Shown piece by piece: positions 6,617-16,289 of a stretch of 37,748 bases of DNA. Within the stretch, counting starts at the first letter, position 1, and each line of letters starts with the position of its first letter. The notes below the pieces were generated by a model that had not been told where the DNA came from, did not search any database, and saw only the letters and a program-made list of their open reading frames with translations. The position numbers were made by a program, and so were the translations under genes. This DNA is from CAYRTV01 sp964505785 (GTDB taxonomy: Bacteria > Acidobacteriota > Aminicenantia > Aminicenantales > Aminicenantaceae). The DNA lies in contig CAZDJZ010000024.1 of the NCBI GenBank assembly GCA_964505785.1, positions 1 through 37,748 on the forward strand, written 5' to 3'.

Positions 6617-9244
6617 ATGCGCAAAATTCAAATAAAAGCCAACCCTGTCTTTCTAGCCGTAATCTTACTTTTTTTGACAACAGCAGCCGGAGCCGCTCAG
6701 ACTGAATCAGGAGATGTCGATTTTTCGATCAATGCTTGGCTGAAAGCGGGGCCGCTGCCGGTTCATATGCCGGCTTTTTATAGTGGAAAAAATCAGGAAT
6801 TTACCGTAGAAGACATTCTGAAATTTGATGAACTGGATATGGCCGTCATTGAACCGGTCAACGGAGAGAGCTTGACCTGGATGGACGGAAAATCTTATTC
6901 CTGGGACTCGGTCCAGGCACCGGACCGGAAACTGGTCATGCCGCCGACGGAAAACATCTCTCTCACCTATCTTGCCGCCTATATTGAGGTCCAGCGCTGG
7001 ACCCGGGCCCGTTTGTCCCTGCGCAGCCCTCAGATCTTCCGGGTTTATCTGGACGGACAACTGGTTTCAACCAAAGCCGTCCCGAATAACAACATTGACA
7101 TTGACAGCAGCGGACGGAAATCCTCCAGGGACCTGGATTTAGAAATGGGGAAACACCTTATTCTGATTAAAATGCTGTATCACCCAGACATACACGATGA
7201 ATGGATCATAGAGAATGAATTAACCATGAAACCGGCCTATGCGGTTCCCCATCCCCTCATTTCCCTCTCTCCGGAGCATTCCGTGACTTTGAATCATATC
7301 CTGGAAGCACCGGCTCCCCGGGCCGTATCTCTTTCCCCGGATGGTGAGCTGGGCGCTGTGACCATCAGCCGGGCCTTTCCGCCGGACGGCGAGACGGAAA
7401 CCTGGATCAATATCTACCGCATGGATGACCGCAGCCTGGTCCGCAGCTTCCGCGGCAGCCGCCGGGCCTCCGTCGTCAACTGGGCTCCCGAAGGCCGGAT
7501 ATTCTCCTATATCAGCCGTGACAAAGACAACGGGACTTTATGGGTTGTGGATTTGGATACGGAAATTTCCAAACCAGTATTAAAAGATATTGAAAATCTG
7601 GGCATGCATGCCTGGTCGCCGGACGGAAAATCCATTGTTTATTCTGTGAGCGAAGAAGGGGAAAAGGACCGCCCTGGCATTAAACGCCTCCGCAGCCTGG
7701 AAGACCGGCAGCCGGGCGCCCGCCGGCGCAGCTATCTGTACCAGGTCCATATTGAAGACGGCTTCCGGCAGCGTTTAACCGCGGGTGATATATCCACTTC
7801 CTTGAATTCTTTCCATCCTTCAGGGGAAAGCCTGCTCTTTACCCGGTCCGTCATTGATTACACCCGCCGGCCTTACTCTCAAACCCAGGTGTACAATTTA
7901 GACATGAACAGTCTAAATGCGGAACTTATCCATGAAGGCCCCTGGCTTCATTCCGCGGAATGGAGCCCGGACGGCAGCTGTATCCTGTTCTTGGGCGGAC
8001 CGTCCGCTTTCGGCTTCGCCGGCATCAATGTCCCAAAGGATATGATCCCCAATGATTACGACACTCAGGCCTATCTGATGGACCCGGAAACCAAAGAAGT
8101 GGAACCCATCACAAAAACATTTGCCCCTTCCATCAATCAGGCGGTTTGGGATTCCGACGGCCATGCCGTCTATTTTGTCGTATCAGAAAAATCCTACCGG
8201 ACTCTTTACCGGTATGAATTGTCCGATAAATCCTTCACCCGGATACCCACGCCCGGGGAGGTGATCCACCAATTCGCACGCGCGGAAAAATCATCATCAT
8301 CTCTTCTGATCGCATCCGGCTCCACCGTGCCCCCTAAAGCTTATGGTTTGGATTTGGATTCAGGCGACAGTTTCCTATTCGCCGACCCCGGGGCCGAGGC
8401 TTACCGGCATGTCCGGTTCGGCGAGGTGAAACGGTGGACCTTCAATAATAAAAACGGCATTGAGATTGAAGGAAGGATTTATTATCCGCCGGATTTTGAT
8501 CCGGAAAAGAAATATCCCGCCATCATCAATTATTACGGCGGCACATCGCCGGTGGAACGAAGTTTCGGCGGCCGCTATCCGCTTAATTATTACGCCGCCA
8601 ACGGATATGTAGTATATGTGCTTCAGCCCAGCGGCGCCACCGGTTTCGGCCAAAAATTTTCCGCCCTGCATGTCAATGACTGGGGAAATATCGTCTCCCG
8701 GGAAATCATTCAAGGCGTTAATAAATTCCTCAAAGCCCATTCCTTTGTGGATCCGGAGCGAATCGGCTGTATCGGTGCCTCATACGGCGGATTCATGACT
8801 ATGCACTTGCTCACCCGCACCGATATGTTCACGACCGGCATCGCCCATGCCGGCATCAGCAGCTTGGCCAGCTATTGGGGCGAGGGATACTGGGGATATT
8901 CCTACAGCGCGGTGGCCACAGCCGACGCCTTCCCCTGGAACCGCCAGGACATCTATGTGAATCAAAGTCCGCTTTTTAATGCGGACAAAATCTCCACGCC
9001 CCTGCTGCTTCTCCACGGCAATATGGACACCAATGTTCCGCCCGGCGAAAGCACACAGCTTTTCACCGCACTCAAATTGCTGGGCCGCGAAGTGGAATAC
9101 ATCCAGATCGAAGACCAGAATCACCACATCATGGAATACAATAAGCGGATGCTTTGGACCAAAACCATCATAGCCTGGTTTGACCGCTGGCTGAAACAGG
9201 ACCCCCACTGGTGGCGGTATTTGTACCCGCCCCCAGCGGGATAA
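6617..9244 (+). CDS. Exported S9 family prolyl oligopeptidase/acylaminoacyl peptidase
   Basis: The protein has 875 residues. The start at 6617 follows AAGGAGG directly upstream and gives a classical signal peptide with cleavage near Ala26/Ala27; an ATG 20 codons earlier is rejected. Residues about 230-620 carry repeated beta-propeller (PD40/TolB-like) blades with SPDG motifs. The C-terminal 220 residues are an alpha/beta hydrolase of peptidase family S9 with nucleophile Ser722 in GASYGG, Asp804 in GNMDTN and His836/His837 in DQNHH. Such enzymes cleave short peptides gated by the propeller. The signal peptide places it in the periplasm or outside. It stands alone between two repeat-filled gaps. 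Confidence 0.93.
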   Translation: MRKIQIKANPVFLAVILLFLTTAAGAAQTESGDVDFSINAWLKAGPLPVHMPAFYSGKNQEFTVEDILKFDELDMAVIEPVNGESLTWMDGKSYSWDSVQAPDRKLVMPPTENISLTYLAAYIEVQRWTRARLSLRSPQIFRVYLDGQLVSTKAVPNNNIDIDSSGRKSSRDLDLEMGKHLILIKMLYHPDIHDEWIIENELTMKPAYAVPHPLISLSPEHSVTLNHILEAPAPRAVSLSPDGELGAVTISRAFPPDGETETWINIYRMDDRSLVRSFRGSRRASVVNWAPEGRIFSYISRDKDNGTLWVVDLDTEISKPVLKDIENLGMHAWSPDGKSIVYSVSEEGEKDRPGIKRLRSLEDRQPGARRRSYLYQVHIEDGFRQRLTAGDISTSLNSFHPSGESLLFTRSVIDYTRRPYSQTQVYNLDMNSLNAELIHEGPWLHSAEWSPDGSCILFLGGPSAFGFAGINVPKDMIPNDYDTQAYLMDPETKEVEPITKTFAPSINQAVWDSDGHAVYFVVSEKSYRTLYRYELSDKSFTRIPTPGEVIHQFARAEKSSSSLLIASGSTVPPKAYGLDLDSGDSFLFADPGAEAYRHVRFGEVKRWTFNNKNGIEIEGRIYYPPDFDPEKKYPAIINYYGGTSPVERSFGGRYPLNYYAANGYVVYVLQPSGATGFGQKFSALHVNDWGNIVSREIIQGVNKFLKAHSFVDPERIGCIGASYGGFMTMHLLTRTDMFTTGIAHAGISSLASYWGEGYWGYSYSAVATADAFPWNRQDIYVNQSPLFNADKISTPLLLLHGNMDTNVPPGESTQLFTALKLLGREVEYIQIEDQNHHIMEYNKRMLWTKTIIAWFDRWLKQDPHWWRYLYPPPAG

Positions 9245-9249
9245 AGCAG

Positions 9250-9760
9250 TGATTTTCTAAGTCTGTTCGGTCTATTCGGTCGGTTCGGTCTATTCGGTCG
9301 GTTCGCTTTGCGAGCATTTATCGCATTCATAGCGTTCATTGCCCCGCCCCATGTCATTCCCGAAGCGGAGCGACGGGAATCTTAGACGGCCTCGTCCTGT
9401 TTGCCCCGCGCGCATTCATAGCGTTCATTGCGTTCATCCTACTCTTCACTCTTTACTAACCTGAATTCTTCACAGGCCGAGATTATCAAAGGTGACAACT
9501 TTTCTTTGACTCAATGTCGCCCCAAGGAGCAAATAACGGTTTACTTTTCTTCATTAAAAACTTAATCTTATTTTTTAACCTGAACTATGACTTAGAAAAT
9601 GATGCACTGTGTCATCCTGAGGAGCAAAGCGACGAAGGATCCCGAACGGCTTCGTCCGGATGGGGCGTAACCGCTTCCCTGAACGAGGCACTCTAAGATC
9701 CCCATGGCCGTTGACGCGGCCTGGGGATGACATATGGATGCTGCCGCAGGCATAGGATGA
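9250..9760. repeat. Repeat mosaic: inverted GACCGAA tandem, REP-B, REP-A composite
   Basis: The gap between the S9 peptidase and the DUF1847 gene contains, in order: GTTCGGTCTATTCGGTCG tandem units (9258-9303, reverse orientation of those at 452-480); a REP-B copy (about 9352-9385); GCATTCATAGCGTTCATTGC units; a GTGAAGAGT-type tract in reverse; and a composite REP-A element (9611-9733) with core GAACGGCTTCGTC. No gene is supported here. Confidence 0.78.
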
Positions 9761-9784
9761 CATGAATAACAAAGGAGACTCGCC

Positions 9785-10450
9785 ATGATAAATCCAACCT
9801 GTGCCTATTGCGCAGACAAACCCTGTTACAACGGCATCACCGATCCCGATGCCTGGCCGCGTTTCTGCCCCATGCGGAATTTCCCCGAACTGGTGGAATC
9901 CACCCGCAGCCGGTATGAAGACAAGGATCTTCACAAATTTTTCCTGCAGGCGGCCATCACTGAACGGGAAGCCTACGCTGTTAAACCGGCCCGCGAGGAA
10001 GGCCGTGCTGTACCGGTCCGGCCCCGCATCCGGGAACTATCCGCATTCGCCCATAAAATCGGAGTTGACCATGTGGGCATCGCCTTCTGCATCGGCCTGG
10101 CCGAAGAAGCCAAACGCGCGGCCCGCATCCTGGAAAGCCACGATTTAAAGGTCAGCTCAGTCTGCTGCGCCTGCGGAGTGATCGATAAAACCGAACTGGG
10201 TATTCCCAAGGAAGAAAAAATCCGCAATCCGGAAAACTTCGAGGCCTCCTGCAATCCCCTGCTGCAGGCGGAAGTCCTCAACCGGGTTAAGACCGGATTC
10301 AATATCATCGTCGGCCTGTGCGTCGGCCATGACATGCTGTTCACCAAATTCTCGGAAGCCCCGGTTACCACCCTGGTCGTCAAGGACCGCTTCACCGGCC
10401 ACAATCCGGTGATCACCCTCTACACCCGATATCACCGGTATATTGTATAA
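9785..10450 (+). CDS. DUF1847 cysteine-rich, probably metal-binding protein
   Basis: This 221-residue protein starts 7 nt after AAAGGAG (9771-9777). It has an N-terminal CAYCxxxxC cluster (Cys6, Cys9, Cys14) and a further Cys in FCPM. The family's conserved C-terminal block follows: SVCCACGVIDK, SCNPLLQAEVLN, GLCVGHD, APVTTLVVKDR, GHNPVITLY. This is the pattern of DUF1847. The clustered cysteines suggest metal or Fe-S binding, but no function is established. There is no signal peptide, so it is cytoplasmic. It is followed after 94 bp by an exported GyrI-like protein, perhaps in one transcript. Confidence 0.85.
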   Translation: MINPTCAYCADKPCYNGITDPDAWPRFCPMRNFPELVESTRSRYEDKDLHKFFLQAAITEREAYAVKPAREEGRAVPVRPRIRELSAFAHKIGVDHVGIAFCIGLAEEAKRAARILESHDLKVSSVCCACGVIDKTELGIPKEEKIRNPENFEASCNPLLQAEVLNRVKTGFNIIVGLCVGHDMLFTKFSEAPVTTLVVKDRFTGHNPVITLYTRYHRYIV

Positions 10451-10544
10451 CATATCATCCTCAGGCCGCCTTTTTTGCCTTTTTTCGGGGATAAGAGTAA
10501 ACTATTGTCAGCAAGCGATGAAAACCGTGCAGGAGGGCGATGTT

Positions 10545-11099
10545 ATGAAAAAATATATAAAACCTGCCTTATTGGCCGGAGCTTTTTTCGTGACGGCGAT
10601 CCTGTCTCTTTCAATGCCGGCCTCCCGCGCCGGACAGGACATCCAGATCAGTCTGCAGGACGTGGAGCCTTTTCTCTATTGCAGCGTCAGCCATAGAGGG
10701 CCCTACAGCCAAATGGCCGAAGCCATGGACCAGCTTGTACTGAATATGCAGCAGCAGAACCTCAGTCCGGCCGGCCAGCCCTTTTCCATCTATCATAATA
10801 CGCCCGAAGACACCGCGCCCGCGCAATTGGAATGGGAATTGGGCTTTCCTATTCCCGCCCAGCTCATGCCCCAGCCGCCGCTCAACCGCGGCGAGTGGAC
10901 TTATACACAGGTCGCCGTAACCCGCCATACAGGACCTTATGAGCAGTCCGGCGACACCATCCTAGCCGTTTTCGAATGGATTGAAGATAACGGCTACACC
11001 CCGGCCGGCCCGATCCTGGCCCGCTATCTCAACATGCCAGGTGAAGTCCCAGCCTCGCAGCTCCAGACTGAAATCTGGGTGCCGGTTAATGAACAATAG
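10545..11099 (+). CDS. Exported GyrI-like/effector-binding domain protein
   Basis: The protein has 184 residues. AGGAGGG at 10531-10537 fixes the ATG at 10545, which starts a clear signal peptide (MKKYIKPALLAG..., cleavage after about residue 29). The mature part matches the AraC-type effector-binding (GyrI-like) fold: duplicated VSHRGPYSQM and VTRHTGPYEQSG motifs, YHNTPED, and the terminal LQTEIWVPV strand. In the cytoplasm this domain senses drugs or small ligands. Here it is alone and exported, so a periplasmic ligand-binding or catalytic role is more likely. The ligand is unknown. Confidence 0.82.
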   Translation: MKKYIKPALLAGAFFVTAILSLSMPASRAGQDIQISLQDVEPFLYCSVSHRGPYSQMAEAMDQLVLNMQQQNLSPAGQPFSIYHNTPEDTAPAQLEWELGFPIPAQLMPQPPLNRGEWTYTQVAVTRHTGPYEQSGDTILAVFEWIEDNGYTPAGPILARYLNMPGEVPASQLQTEIWVPVNEQ

Positions 11100-11400
11100 C
11101 CGCTACTCTAAATAACGAAAGCTTGCCATTCCCGGATAAAGCGACATAAATCTTAGACGGTTTCTGAATTTATCTCAAATCTTAAATCTCAAAACTCAAA
11201 TCATGCAACCCAAATCGTATTCGAATCGCCTCATGACAATAGAATTTTTAAAGAACGGGAGTATATTGCCGGTTTTTGGGCGTTTTGCGCTTTGCGTTTT
11301 GCGAATCCTCCGCTTCTCTCAAGGCGAAACATGGTTGACTCTGTGCCCGGTTTGCGATATATCAATAACCGCAACTATCAGGAAAGAGAAGGAGACCCCA
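11100..11400 (+). other. Intergenic region with degenerate REP-B and low-complexity tracts
   Basis: A worn REP-B copy lies at about 11126-11160 (CCATTCCCGGATAAAGCGAC...). It is followed by repeats of the type CTCAAATCTTAAATCTCAAA and GCGTTTTGCGCTTTGCG. An open frame runs through from 11203 into ndk, but its upstream part looks like repeat sequence and was rejected as coding. No clear promoter is visible. Confidence 0.6.
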
Positions 11401-11808
11401 ATGAGCGAACAAACCCTGGGTATTATTAAACCCGATGCCGTCAAGAAAAAGGCGGTCGGCAAAATCATTCAGCGCATAGAGGAAGAAGGATTCGAGATCG
11501 CACAAATGAAGATGCTGCCTTTAAGCAAGGAAGAGGCTGAAGGCTTCTATGCTGTCCACAAAGACAAACCTTTTTATAACAGTTTGACCGATTTCATGTC
11601 ATCCGGAAAAATCGTGGTGATGGTGCTGGACAAGGACAATGCCATTGAGAAGTGGCGCAAAGTCATGGGGGTCACCGATCCGGCTATGGCCGAGCCGGGC
11701 ACCATCCGGCACTCGTTTGGTTTTTCCATCGAACGCAACGCCGTGCATGGCTCGGATGCGCCCAAGACCGCGAAATGGGAAATCGATTATTTTTTTAAGA
11801 ACGCCTAA
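11401..11808 (+). CDS. ndk: Nucleoside-diphosphate kinase
   Basis: This 135-residue protein has the full family pattern: TLGIIKPDAV at the N-terminus, a PFYNSLTDFMSSG segment, DPAMAEPGTIRHSFG, and the phosphohistidine motif NAVHGSD with His116, followed by AKWEIDYFF. It transfers the gamma phosphate from ATP to NDPs through the His intermediate in the cytoplasm. GAGAAGGAGACC upstream supplies a ribosome binding site for the ATG at 11401. Length and motifs are normal. It is 18 bp upstream of a symporter gene on the same strand, probably cotranscribed, which looks accidental rather than functional. Confidence 0.97.
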   Translation: MSEQTLGIIKPDAVKKKAVGKIIQRIEEEGFEIAQMKMLPLSKEEAEGFYAVHKDKPFYNSLTDFMSSGKIVVMVLDKDNAIEKWRKVMGVTDPAMAEPGTIRHSFGFSIERNAVHGSDAPKTAKWEIDYFFKNA

Positions 11809-11826
11809 CCAGGGAACAAAAAGACA

Positions 11827-13266
11827 ATGACTGCAATATTCATCGGCTATCTGCTCTTAACCTTGGGACTCGGATTGTGGCAGTCCCAGCGGACCAAAAC
11901 CCAATCGGATTTTATATTGGGCAGCTCTTCCCTGCCCGGCTGGATGCTGGCCCTCTCTGAACGGGCCACCGGAGAATCGGCCTGGCTGCTTTTAGGCTTG
12001 ACCGGATTTGTTTACGCCACCGGCCTCTCCGGTATCTGGACCTGCTTGGGATGCCTGCTGGGAATCAGCACAGCCTGGATCGTGCTGGCACGCAAATTCC
12101 GTTCGGAAGCTCATAAATACAACGCCATGACCATGCCGGAATACTTTTCCGCGAAATTCCCCCAGAAAGCCAACACGATCAGGGTTCTGTCCACGGTCAT
12201 CATCGTCTTCTTTTTCGTCTTCTATGTGGGCGCTCAATTCGCCGGCGCCGGCAAGACCATTTTCAAGACCTTCGGCCTGGACCCCGGATTGGGCATGCTG
12301 ATCGCCGCCGCTGTTATTCTAATCTACGCCACCATCGGCGGATTCATCAGTGTGGTGGCCGTCGATGCCCTGCAGTCGATCCTGATGATCACCACCCTTA
12401 TCGTCACGCCCATCATCATGCTGATCATGGTGCTGTCCGGCCCGGTCAGTATTCCGGAGGCGCTTAAAGCCGCAGGCGGCGGCCGCATGTCACTGACCGG
12501 AGGCTTATCCGGATTCGCGGCCGGACTGCTGATCTTTAATAACCTCGCCTGGTTTTTCGGATATCTGGGCGGGCTTCCCCAATTAAACGCACGCTTTATG
12601 GGGATGCGGGATGACCGCAACGTTAAAATCGGCCGGAATATCGCCGTCGGATGGACCGCCCTGGCCTACGCCGGTGTGGTGATCATCGGGTTGACCGCCG
12701 TCGTCCTGTTCGGCCCGGACGCGGTCTCCGACCCGGAAATGATCCTGCCCCATATTTTAACCGAACTGTTTCCTCCCTGGCTGGCAGCCATTCTCTTAGC
12801 CGGAGCTGTGGCGGCCATGGTTTCCACAGCACAGAGCATGCTGCTGGTGGCCTCGTCTTCCATAAGCCAGGATGTTTATAACGGGATCATCAAAAAAGGG
12901 CAGGCGGAAGACCGGAAGCTTTTATTTCTGTCCCGTTCCGCCACACTGGGGGTGGGCCTTTTAGGCCTGGTGCTGGCCCTGACCACTTCCGAACTGATTT
13001 ACTATATTGTCAGCTATGCCTGGGCGGGTATCGGATGCTCTTTCGCGCCTGCAGTGCTGCTGTCTTTTTACTGGGACCGCTTTAGTTCCAATGGTGTCGT
13101 GACAGCCCTGGCGACCGGCCTGGTGACAACCATCATTTGGATTGTCACCGGATTGGATGCGGTGGTCACAGCCCGGGCGGTCACATTTATCGCCGCCATC
13201 ACCATGGCCATAATTGTGACATTGCTGACTTCATCCAAAAAGGGCTTTCCGGCAGAGACGGCTTAA
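11827..13266 (+). CDS. Sodium:solute symporter, PutP-like
   Basis: The protein has 479 residues and about 13 hydrophobic segments, matching the SSS family. Diagnostic stretches include SDFILGSSSLPGWMLALSE near the N-terminus, AMTMPEYFSAKF, GGLPQLNARFMGMRD, and STAQSMLLVASSSISQDVY, which corresponds to TM8 with the Na2-site serine/threonine residues. This is closest to the sodium/proline symporter branch. Import of proline or another amino acid would fit the surrounding exported peptidases, but specificity cannot be read with certainty. It follows ndk by 18 bp with only a weak ribosome binding site. Confidence 0.88.
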   Translation: MTAIFIGYLLLTLGLGLWQSQRTKTQSDFILGSSSLPGWMLALSERATGESAWLLLGLTGFVYATGLSGIWTCLGCLLGISTAWIVLARKFRSEAHKYNAMTMPEYFSAKFPQKANTIRVLSTVIIVFFFVFYVGAQFAGAGKTIFKTFGLDPGLGMLIAAAVILIYATIGGFISVVAVDALQSILMITTLIVTPIIMLIMVLSGPVSIPEALKAAGGGRMSLTGGLSGFAAGLLIFNNLAWFFGYLGGLPQLNARFMGMRDDRNVKIGRNIAVGWTALAYAGVVIIGLTAVVLFGPDAVSDPEMILPHILTELFPPWLAAILLAGAVAAMVSTAQSMLLVASSSISQDVYNGIIKKGQAEDRKLLFLSRSATLGVGLLGLVLALTTSELIYYIVSYAWAGIGCSFAPAVLLSFYWDRFSSNGVVTALATGLVTTIIWIVTGLDAVVTARAVTFIAAITMAIIVTLLTSSKKGFPAETA

Positions 13267-13273
13267 TCCGGTT

Positions 13274-13378
13274 TATTAGTTCGAAAATGACACAGCAATG
13301 TCATCCTGAGAAGCTTAGCAACGTAAGGATCTTATATGCTGCCTCGCTTATAAGTAGAAAGTGGAATGACATGTGAAG
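13274..13378. repeat. TTAGTTCGAAAATGACA module plus REP-A
   Basis: The module TTAGTTCGAAAATGACA is followed by a half-palindrome ATGTCATCCTGAG and AAGGATCTTAT. The same arrangement occurs at 25949-25996 and 30587-30645 (TTAGCTCGAAAATGACAGC...GCTGTCATCC), and reversed near 34915-34936. It lies between convergent genes. The remaining bases to the next gene (13379-13464) hold no gene, only a TTTA microsatellite at about 13455-13475. Confidence 0.7.
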
Positions 13379-13464
13379 TCATTTTCACTTGTCGCAGGTG
13401 GCGAAACCGCCATGGGTGATTATTTGGAAAATGAGCCGGCCATGATGCAGGTCCATTTATTTAT

Positions 13465-13833
13465 TTATTTATTTATAGCATCTTCAATTAATTGAAATAA
13501 TCTATTCTCCGGCGGCGGCTTTGACAGGACATAAAAATTTTTCATTCCAGCCGTTTCCACTTCTTTCAAAAGATGCGTATTCCCGGTGATAAATATCGTT
13601 GGAACCGCATCCTCTTTCCTGATTCGATGGAAAGCATCAATACCGGTTTCGTCACCTTTCAAGATGATATCCATTAAAATCAAATCCGGTTTATATTTCC
13701 GGGAAAATTCCACTGCTTCCCACGCAGAGGCGGCCACTGGAGGAATTTCATATCCCTGTCCTTCCAGAACCTGCTTCATATCCCAGGCAATAATCGCTTC
13801 GTCTTCAACAATGAGAACCGTATTTCTTTTCAT
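13465..13833 (-). CDS. Single-domain response regulator (CheY-like)
   Basis: This 122-residue protein consists only of a receiver domain. It has an acidic pocket Glu10/Asp11, phosphoacceptor Asp55 in DLILMDIIL, the switch Thr83 (FITGN) and Lys105 in LSKPP. Its ATG overlaps the stop of the upstream histidine kinase gene by 4 bp (ATGA), so the two are translationally coupled and very likely cognate. Without an output domain it may act by protein contact or as a phosphorelay intermediate. The 3' end runs into a short ATAA tandem tract just after the stop. Confidence 0.9.
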   Translation of the reverse strand: MKRNTVLIVEDEAIIAWDMKQVLEGQGYEIPPVAASAWEAVEFSRKYKPDLILMDIILKGDETGIDAFHRIRKEDAVPTIFITGNTHLLKEVETAGMKNFYVLSKPPPENRLFQLIEDAINK

Positions 13834-16289
13834 TTTATTTTTTTAAACCGGATGCAGAATTGCGTGCCGCCATCCCGGCTGATTTCCAAAGTTCCGTCGA
13901 TTTGTTCGGTCAGCAGCAGTATAAGTTTCAACCCCAAGGTATTCGCTGTATGAACATTAATGTGCTGAGGCAGGCCTATGCCGTCATCCCGAACAATTAA
14001 TTCATATTGTCCGCCTTTTCTCAGCCGGAATGAAATCACCATCCGCCCCTCACGGCGGCCGGCAAAAGCATGCTTTAAGGCATTTGTAATAATTTCATTC
14101 AGTATCAGTCCACATGGGATAGCAATATTGATATTCAGATATACACCGGTAATTTCAAGATCCGTGTGAATTATTTTATCTTGCTGATAGGTAGGAAGCA
14201 AATCCTTAATCAGGATATTTATATATTCTTTCATGTCAATATGAGAAAAATCACGGGCCCGATATAAATTTTCATGGACCAAAAGCATGGAATGAATACG
14301 GTTCCGGCTTTCTTGAAAAGCTTTAACCGCATCCTCTTTGGAATTGACTTGATTTGACTGTAAATTCAGCAGGCTGGAAATCACAGTAAAGTTGTTTTTC
14401 ACCCGGTGGTGGATTTCCTGAAGCAGGGTCTCCTTGATTCTGAGGTCGCGCTGAATCTGTTCTTCCGCCTGTTTGCGTTCGGTAATATCCATGGCGAAAG
14501 CGAACTCATATTGATCCCCATTGTGTTCGATATAATTGGTCGTCACTTCCACAGGGATTATGGTCCCGTCCCTCCTCTGGTGGGTTGTTGCTATTGTCAT
14601 CTTCTTTATGCTACGCAGATCATCCCAAAATTCTTTCCTCTTCATCATGGGGTAATTCGGATCAATATCCGAAATCCCTAAAGCAAGTATTTCCTCACAG
14701 GTATAGCCCAAATGCCGGCAAACCGCCTTGTTCACATAGATGAAGCGGCCGGCCGGATTGATCCAAAATATCGGGGTTGTCGCCATATCCACAGATAATT
14801 GAGTGACCTTCAGCGCCTTATCCGTCTGGTGTTTCTCCCAGCCGAAAGCCAGGTCCGCTGCGACTTCTTCGAGAAGATCTTTCTCCTCTTTCCCAATATC
14901 ACGGCTTTGGCTCATACATAAATGGAGCAGCCCGATAGTTTTTATTCCTTTTTTCATGGGAACGACCACCGACTTGTATGCAGAATCATTATTCTTAAAC
15001 TTACAGCCGCTGCATTCCCCGGTATCCATAATCACGATTTTTCCTGACTTGAATGCTTGTTTTATGCAAGCCGGGGCGTTTTCCAGTCCCGGCGGTGAAA
15101 CGGACCACTCCTTGGCAAAGAGCCGGTCGCCAACCTGCACCAGCAATTGAAGCTTATTTTCATCTTCATCAATGATTGCAATGCTGCAGCTCGAATATGT
15201 CCTTGCTTCTATCAGGGCCCGGCATGCGCCTTCCATCATATCCTGCAAATCTTCTTCCTGAACCAGGATTTGGTTTACGTTACGGACAGCTTTAATCAGG
15301 GATTCAAGATGTTCGATGCGCTGCTCCGCCAATTTCTGCTTCGTGATATCCTGGGCAGTCCCAAACAGCTTTACAACCTTACCCTCTTTGTCTTTCTCAG
15401 CCGTTCCCAAGGCATGCAGCCACTTGATTTCGCCGCCGGGCTGGAGGATACGAAACTCAATATCGAAGGCTGTTCCATCCCGGAATCCCCTGGTCACCGC
15501 TTCATTAAGCAGAGGCCAGTCTTCCGGATGCACATGGCTTGCATGAGCCGTAAAAGACGGCTCGCTTTCGGACGAATCCAGGCCGAAAATCCGGAAAATT
15601 TCTTCAGACCAAACCGGCGTTCCCCCTTCAGAATCCAGTTCCCAATGACCGATATGGGCAACTTTTTGGGCTTTTTTATGCAGCCGCTCACTTTCCCTGA
15701 GGCACTGTTCGCTCTGGCGGCGGTGCAGAATCAGTGAAAAATGGCTTGCCAGAGCTTCAATTACTGAGACGTGCTTTAGCGACGCGCCGGCAACAGGGAG
15801 GATGGTGATACCGCCGTATGCCTTATCTTCCAGGGCGAATCCGATGGAATAAACATTTTCGATCATCATCACCTTTTCAGCCGCGCGGCAAACGGGTCTG
15901 GGAATTTTTTGTTCCATAATGGTGTAGAGACCTCCGGGTACCGGCTCCAATTTCCCAGTTAAGGAAAGACTCTTCACCTCTTCCATTTTATTCGGCTCGA
16001 ATGTTAATTTAGTGAAATCAACACCTGCGAGCTTGGTAATCCGGTCCATGATCCGTTCAAATCCCCGCACAGCCCTGATGCGGACCGCATTGATGTCCGG
16101 GTCATAAAGAGACACCACAACAAAAGACTTCCGGTTAAGAGAATGAATGGTCCGGGCGATATACCGGCAGATCTCATCGATATTATCCATGCGGCTGGAC
16201 TTAATCACACTGTCGTGGATAATCTGCATATCCCGCTCGGACTTATCCCCTGCCTGAACTCCATCTTTTGAATTCAATTGTTTCTTCAC
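13830..16289 (-). CDS. GAF-PAS-GAF-PAS sensor histidine kinase (HisKA_2/HWE-like)
   Basis: This 819-residue soluble kinase starts at a GTG (16289-16287) with only a weak upstream ribosome site. Domains in order: GAF-like at about 35-195; PAS at about 205-320 (HIGHWELD...VHPEDW...GTAQDITKQ); GAF at about 345-490, containing ECSGCKF with Cys426 and Cys429; PAS at about 495-610 ending MDITERKQAEEQ; a HisKA_2-type phosphoacceptor domain with EIHHRVKNN (His628 probably phosphorylated); and a HATPase at about 715-819 with ILNEIITNALKHAF and DDGIGLP. It has no transmembrane segment, so it senses cytoplasmic signals. Its partner is the coupled receiver protein immediately downstream. Confidence 0.92.
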   Translation of the reverse strand: MKKQLNSKDGVQAGDKSERDMQIIHDSVIKSSRMDNIDEICRYIARTIHSLNRKSFVVVSLYDPDINAVRIRAVRGFERIMDRITKLAGVDFTKLTFEPNKMEEVKSLSLTGKLEPVPGGLYTIMEQKIPRPVCRAAEKVMMIENVYSIGFALEDKAYGGITILPVAGASLKHVSVIEALASHFSLILHRRQSEQCLRESERLHKKAQKVAHIGHWELDSEGGTPVWSEEIFRIFGLDSSESEPSFTAHASHVHPEDWPLLNEAVTRGFRDGTAFDIEFRILQPGGEIKWLHALGTAEKDKEGKVVKLFGTAQDITKQKLAEQRIEHLESLIKAVRNVNQILVQEEDLQDMMEGACRALIEARTYSSCSIAIIDEDENKLQLLVQVGDRLFAKEWSVSPPGLENAPACIKQAFKSGKIVIMDTGECSGCKFKNNDSAYKSVVVPMKKGIKTIGLLHLCMSQSRDIGKEEKDLLEEVAADLAFGWEKHQTDKALKVTQLSVDMATTPIFWINPAGRFIYVNKAVCRHLGYTCEEILALGISDIDPNYPMMKRKEFWDDLRSIKKMTIATTHQRRDGTIIPVEVTTNYIEHNGDQYEFAFAMDITERKQAEEQIQRDLRIKETLLQEIHHRVKNNFTVISSLLNLQSNQVNSKEDAVKAFQESRNRIHSMLLVHENLYRARDFSHIDMKEYINILIKDLLPTYQQDKIIHTDLEITGVYLNINIAIPCGLILNEIITNALKHAFAGRREGRMVISFRLRKGGQYELIVRDDGIGLPQHINVHTANTLGLKLILLLTEQIDGTLEISRDGGTQFCIRFKKIK

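Noticed and set aside
9514..9696. Short open frame across the REP-A composite before the DUF1847 gene
   Set aside because: The translation is simply the REP-A sequence read through; no ribosome site and no continuation into the gene.
11203..11400. N-terminal extension of ndk by 66 codons
   Set aside because: The extension crosses degenerate repeat sequence, and the family start with AAGGAG upstream is at 11401.
13452..13476. TTTA microsatellite as a phase-variation switch for the response regulator
   Set aside because: It lies at and after the stop codon, so changes in copy number would hardly alter the protein.
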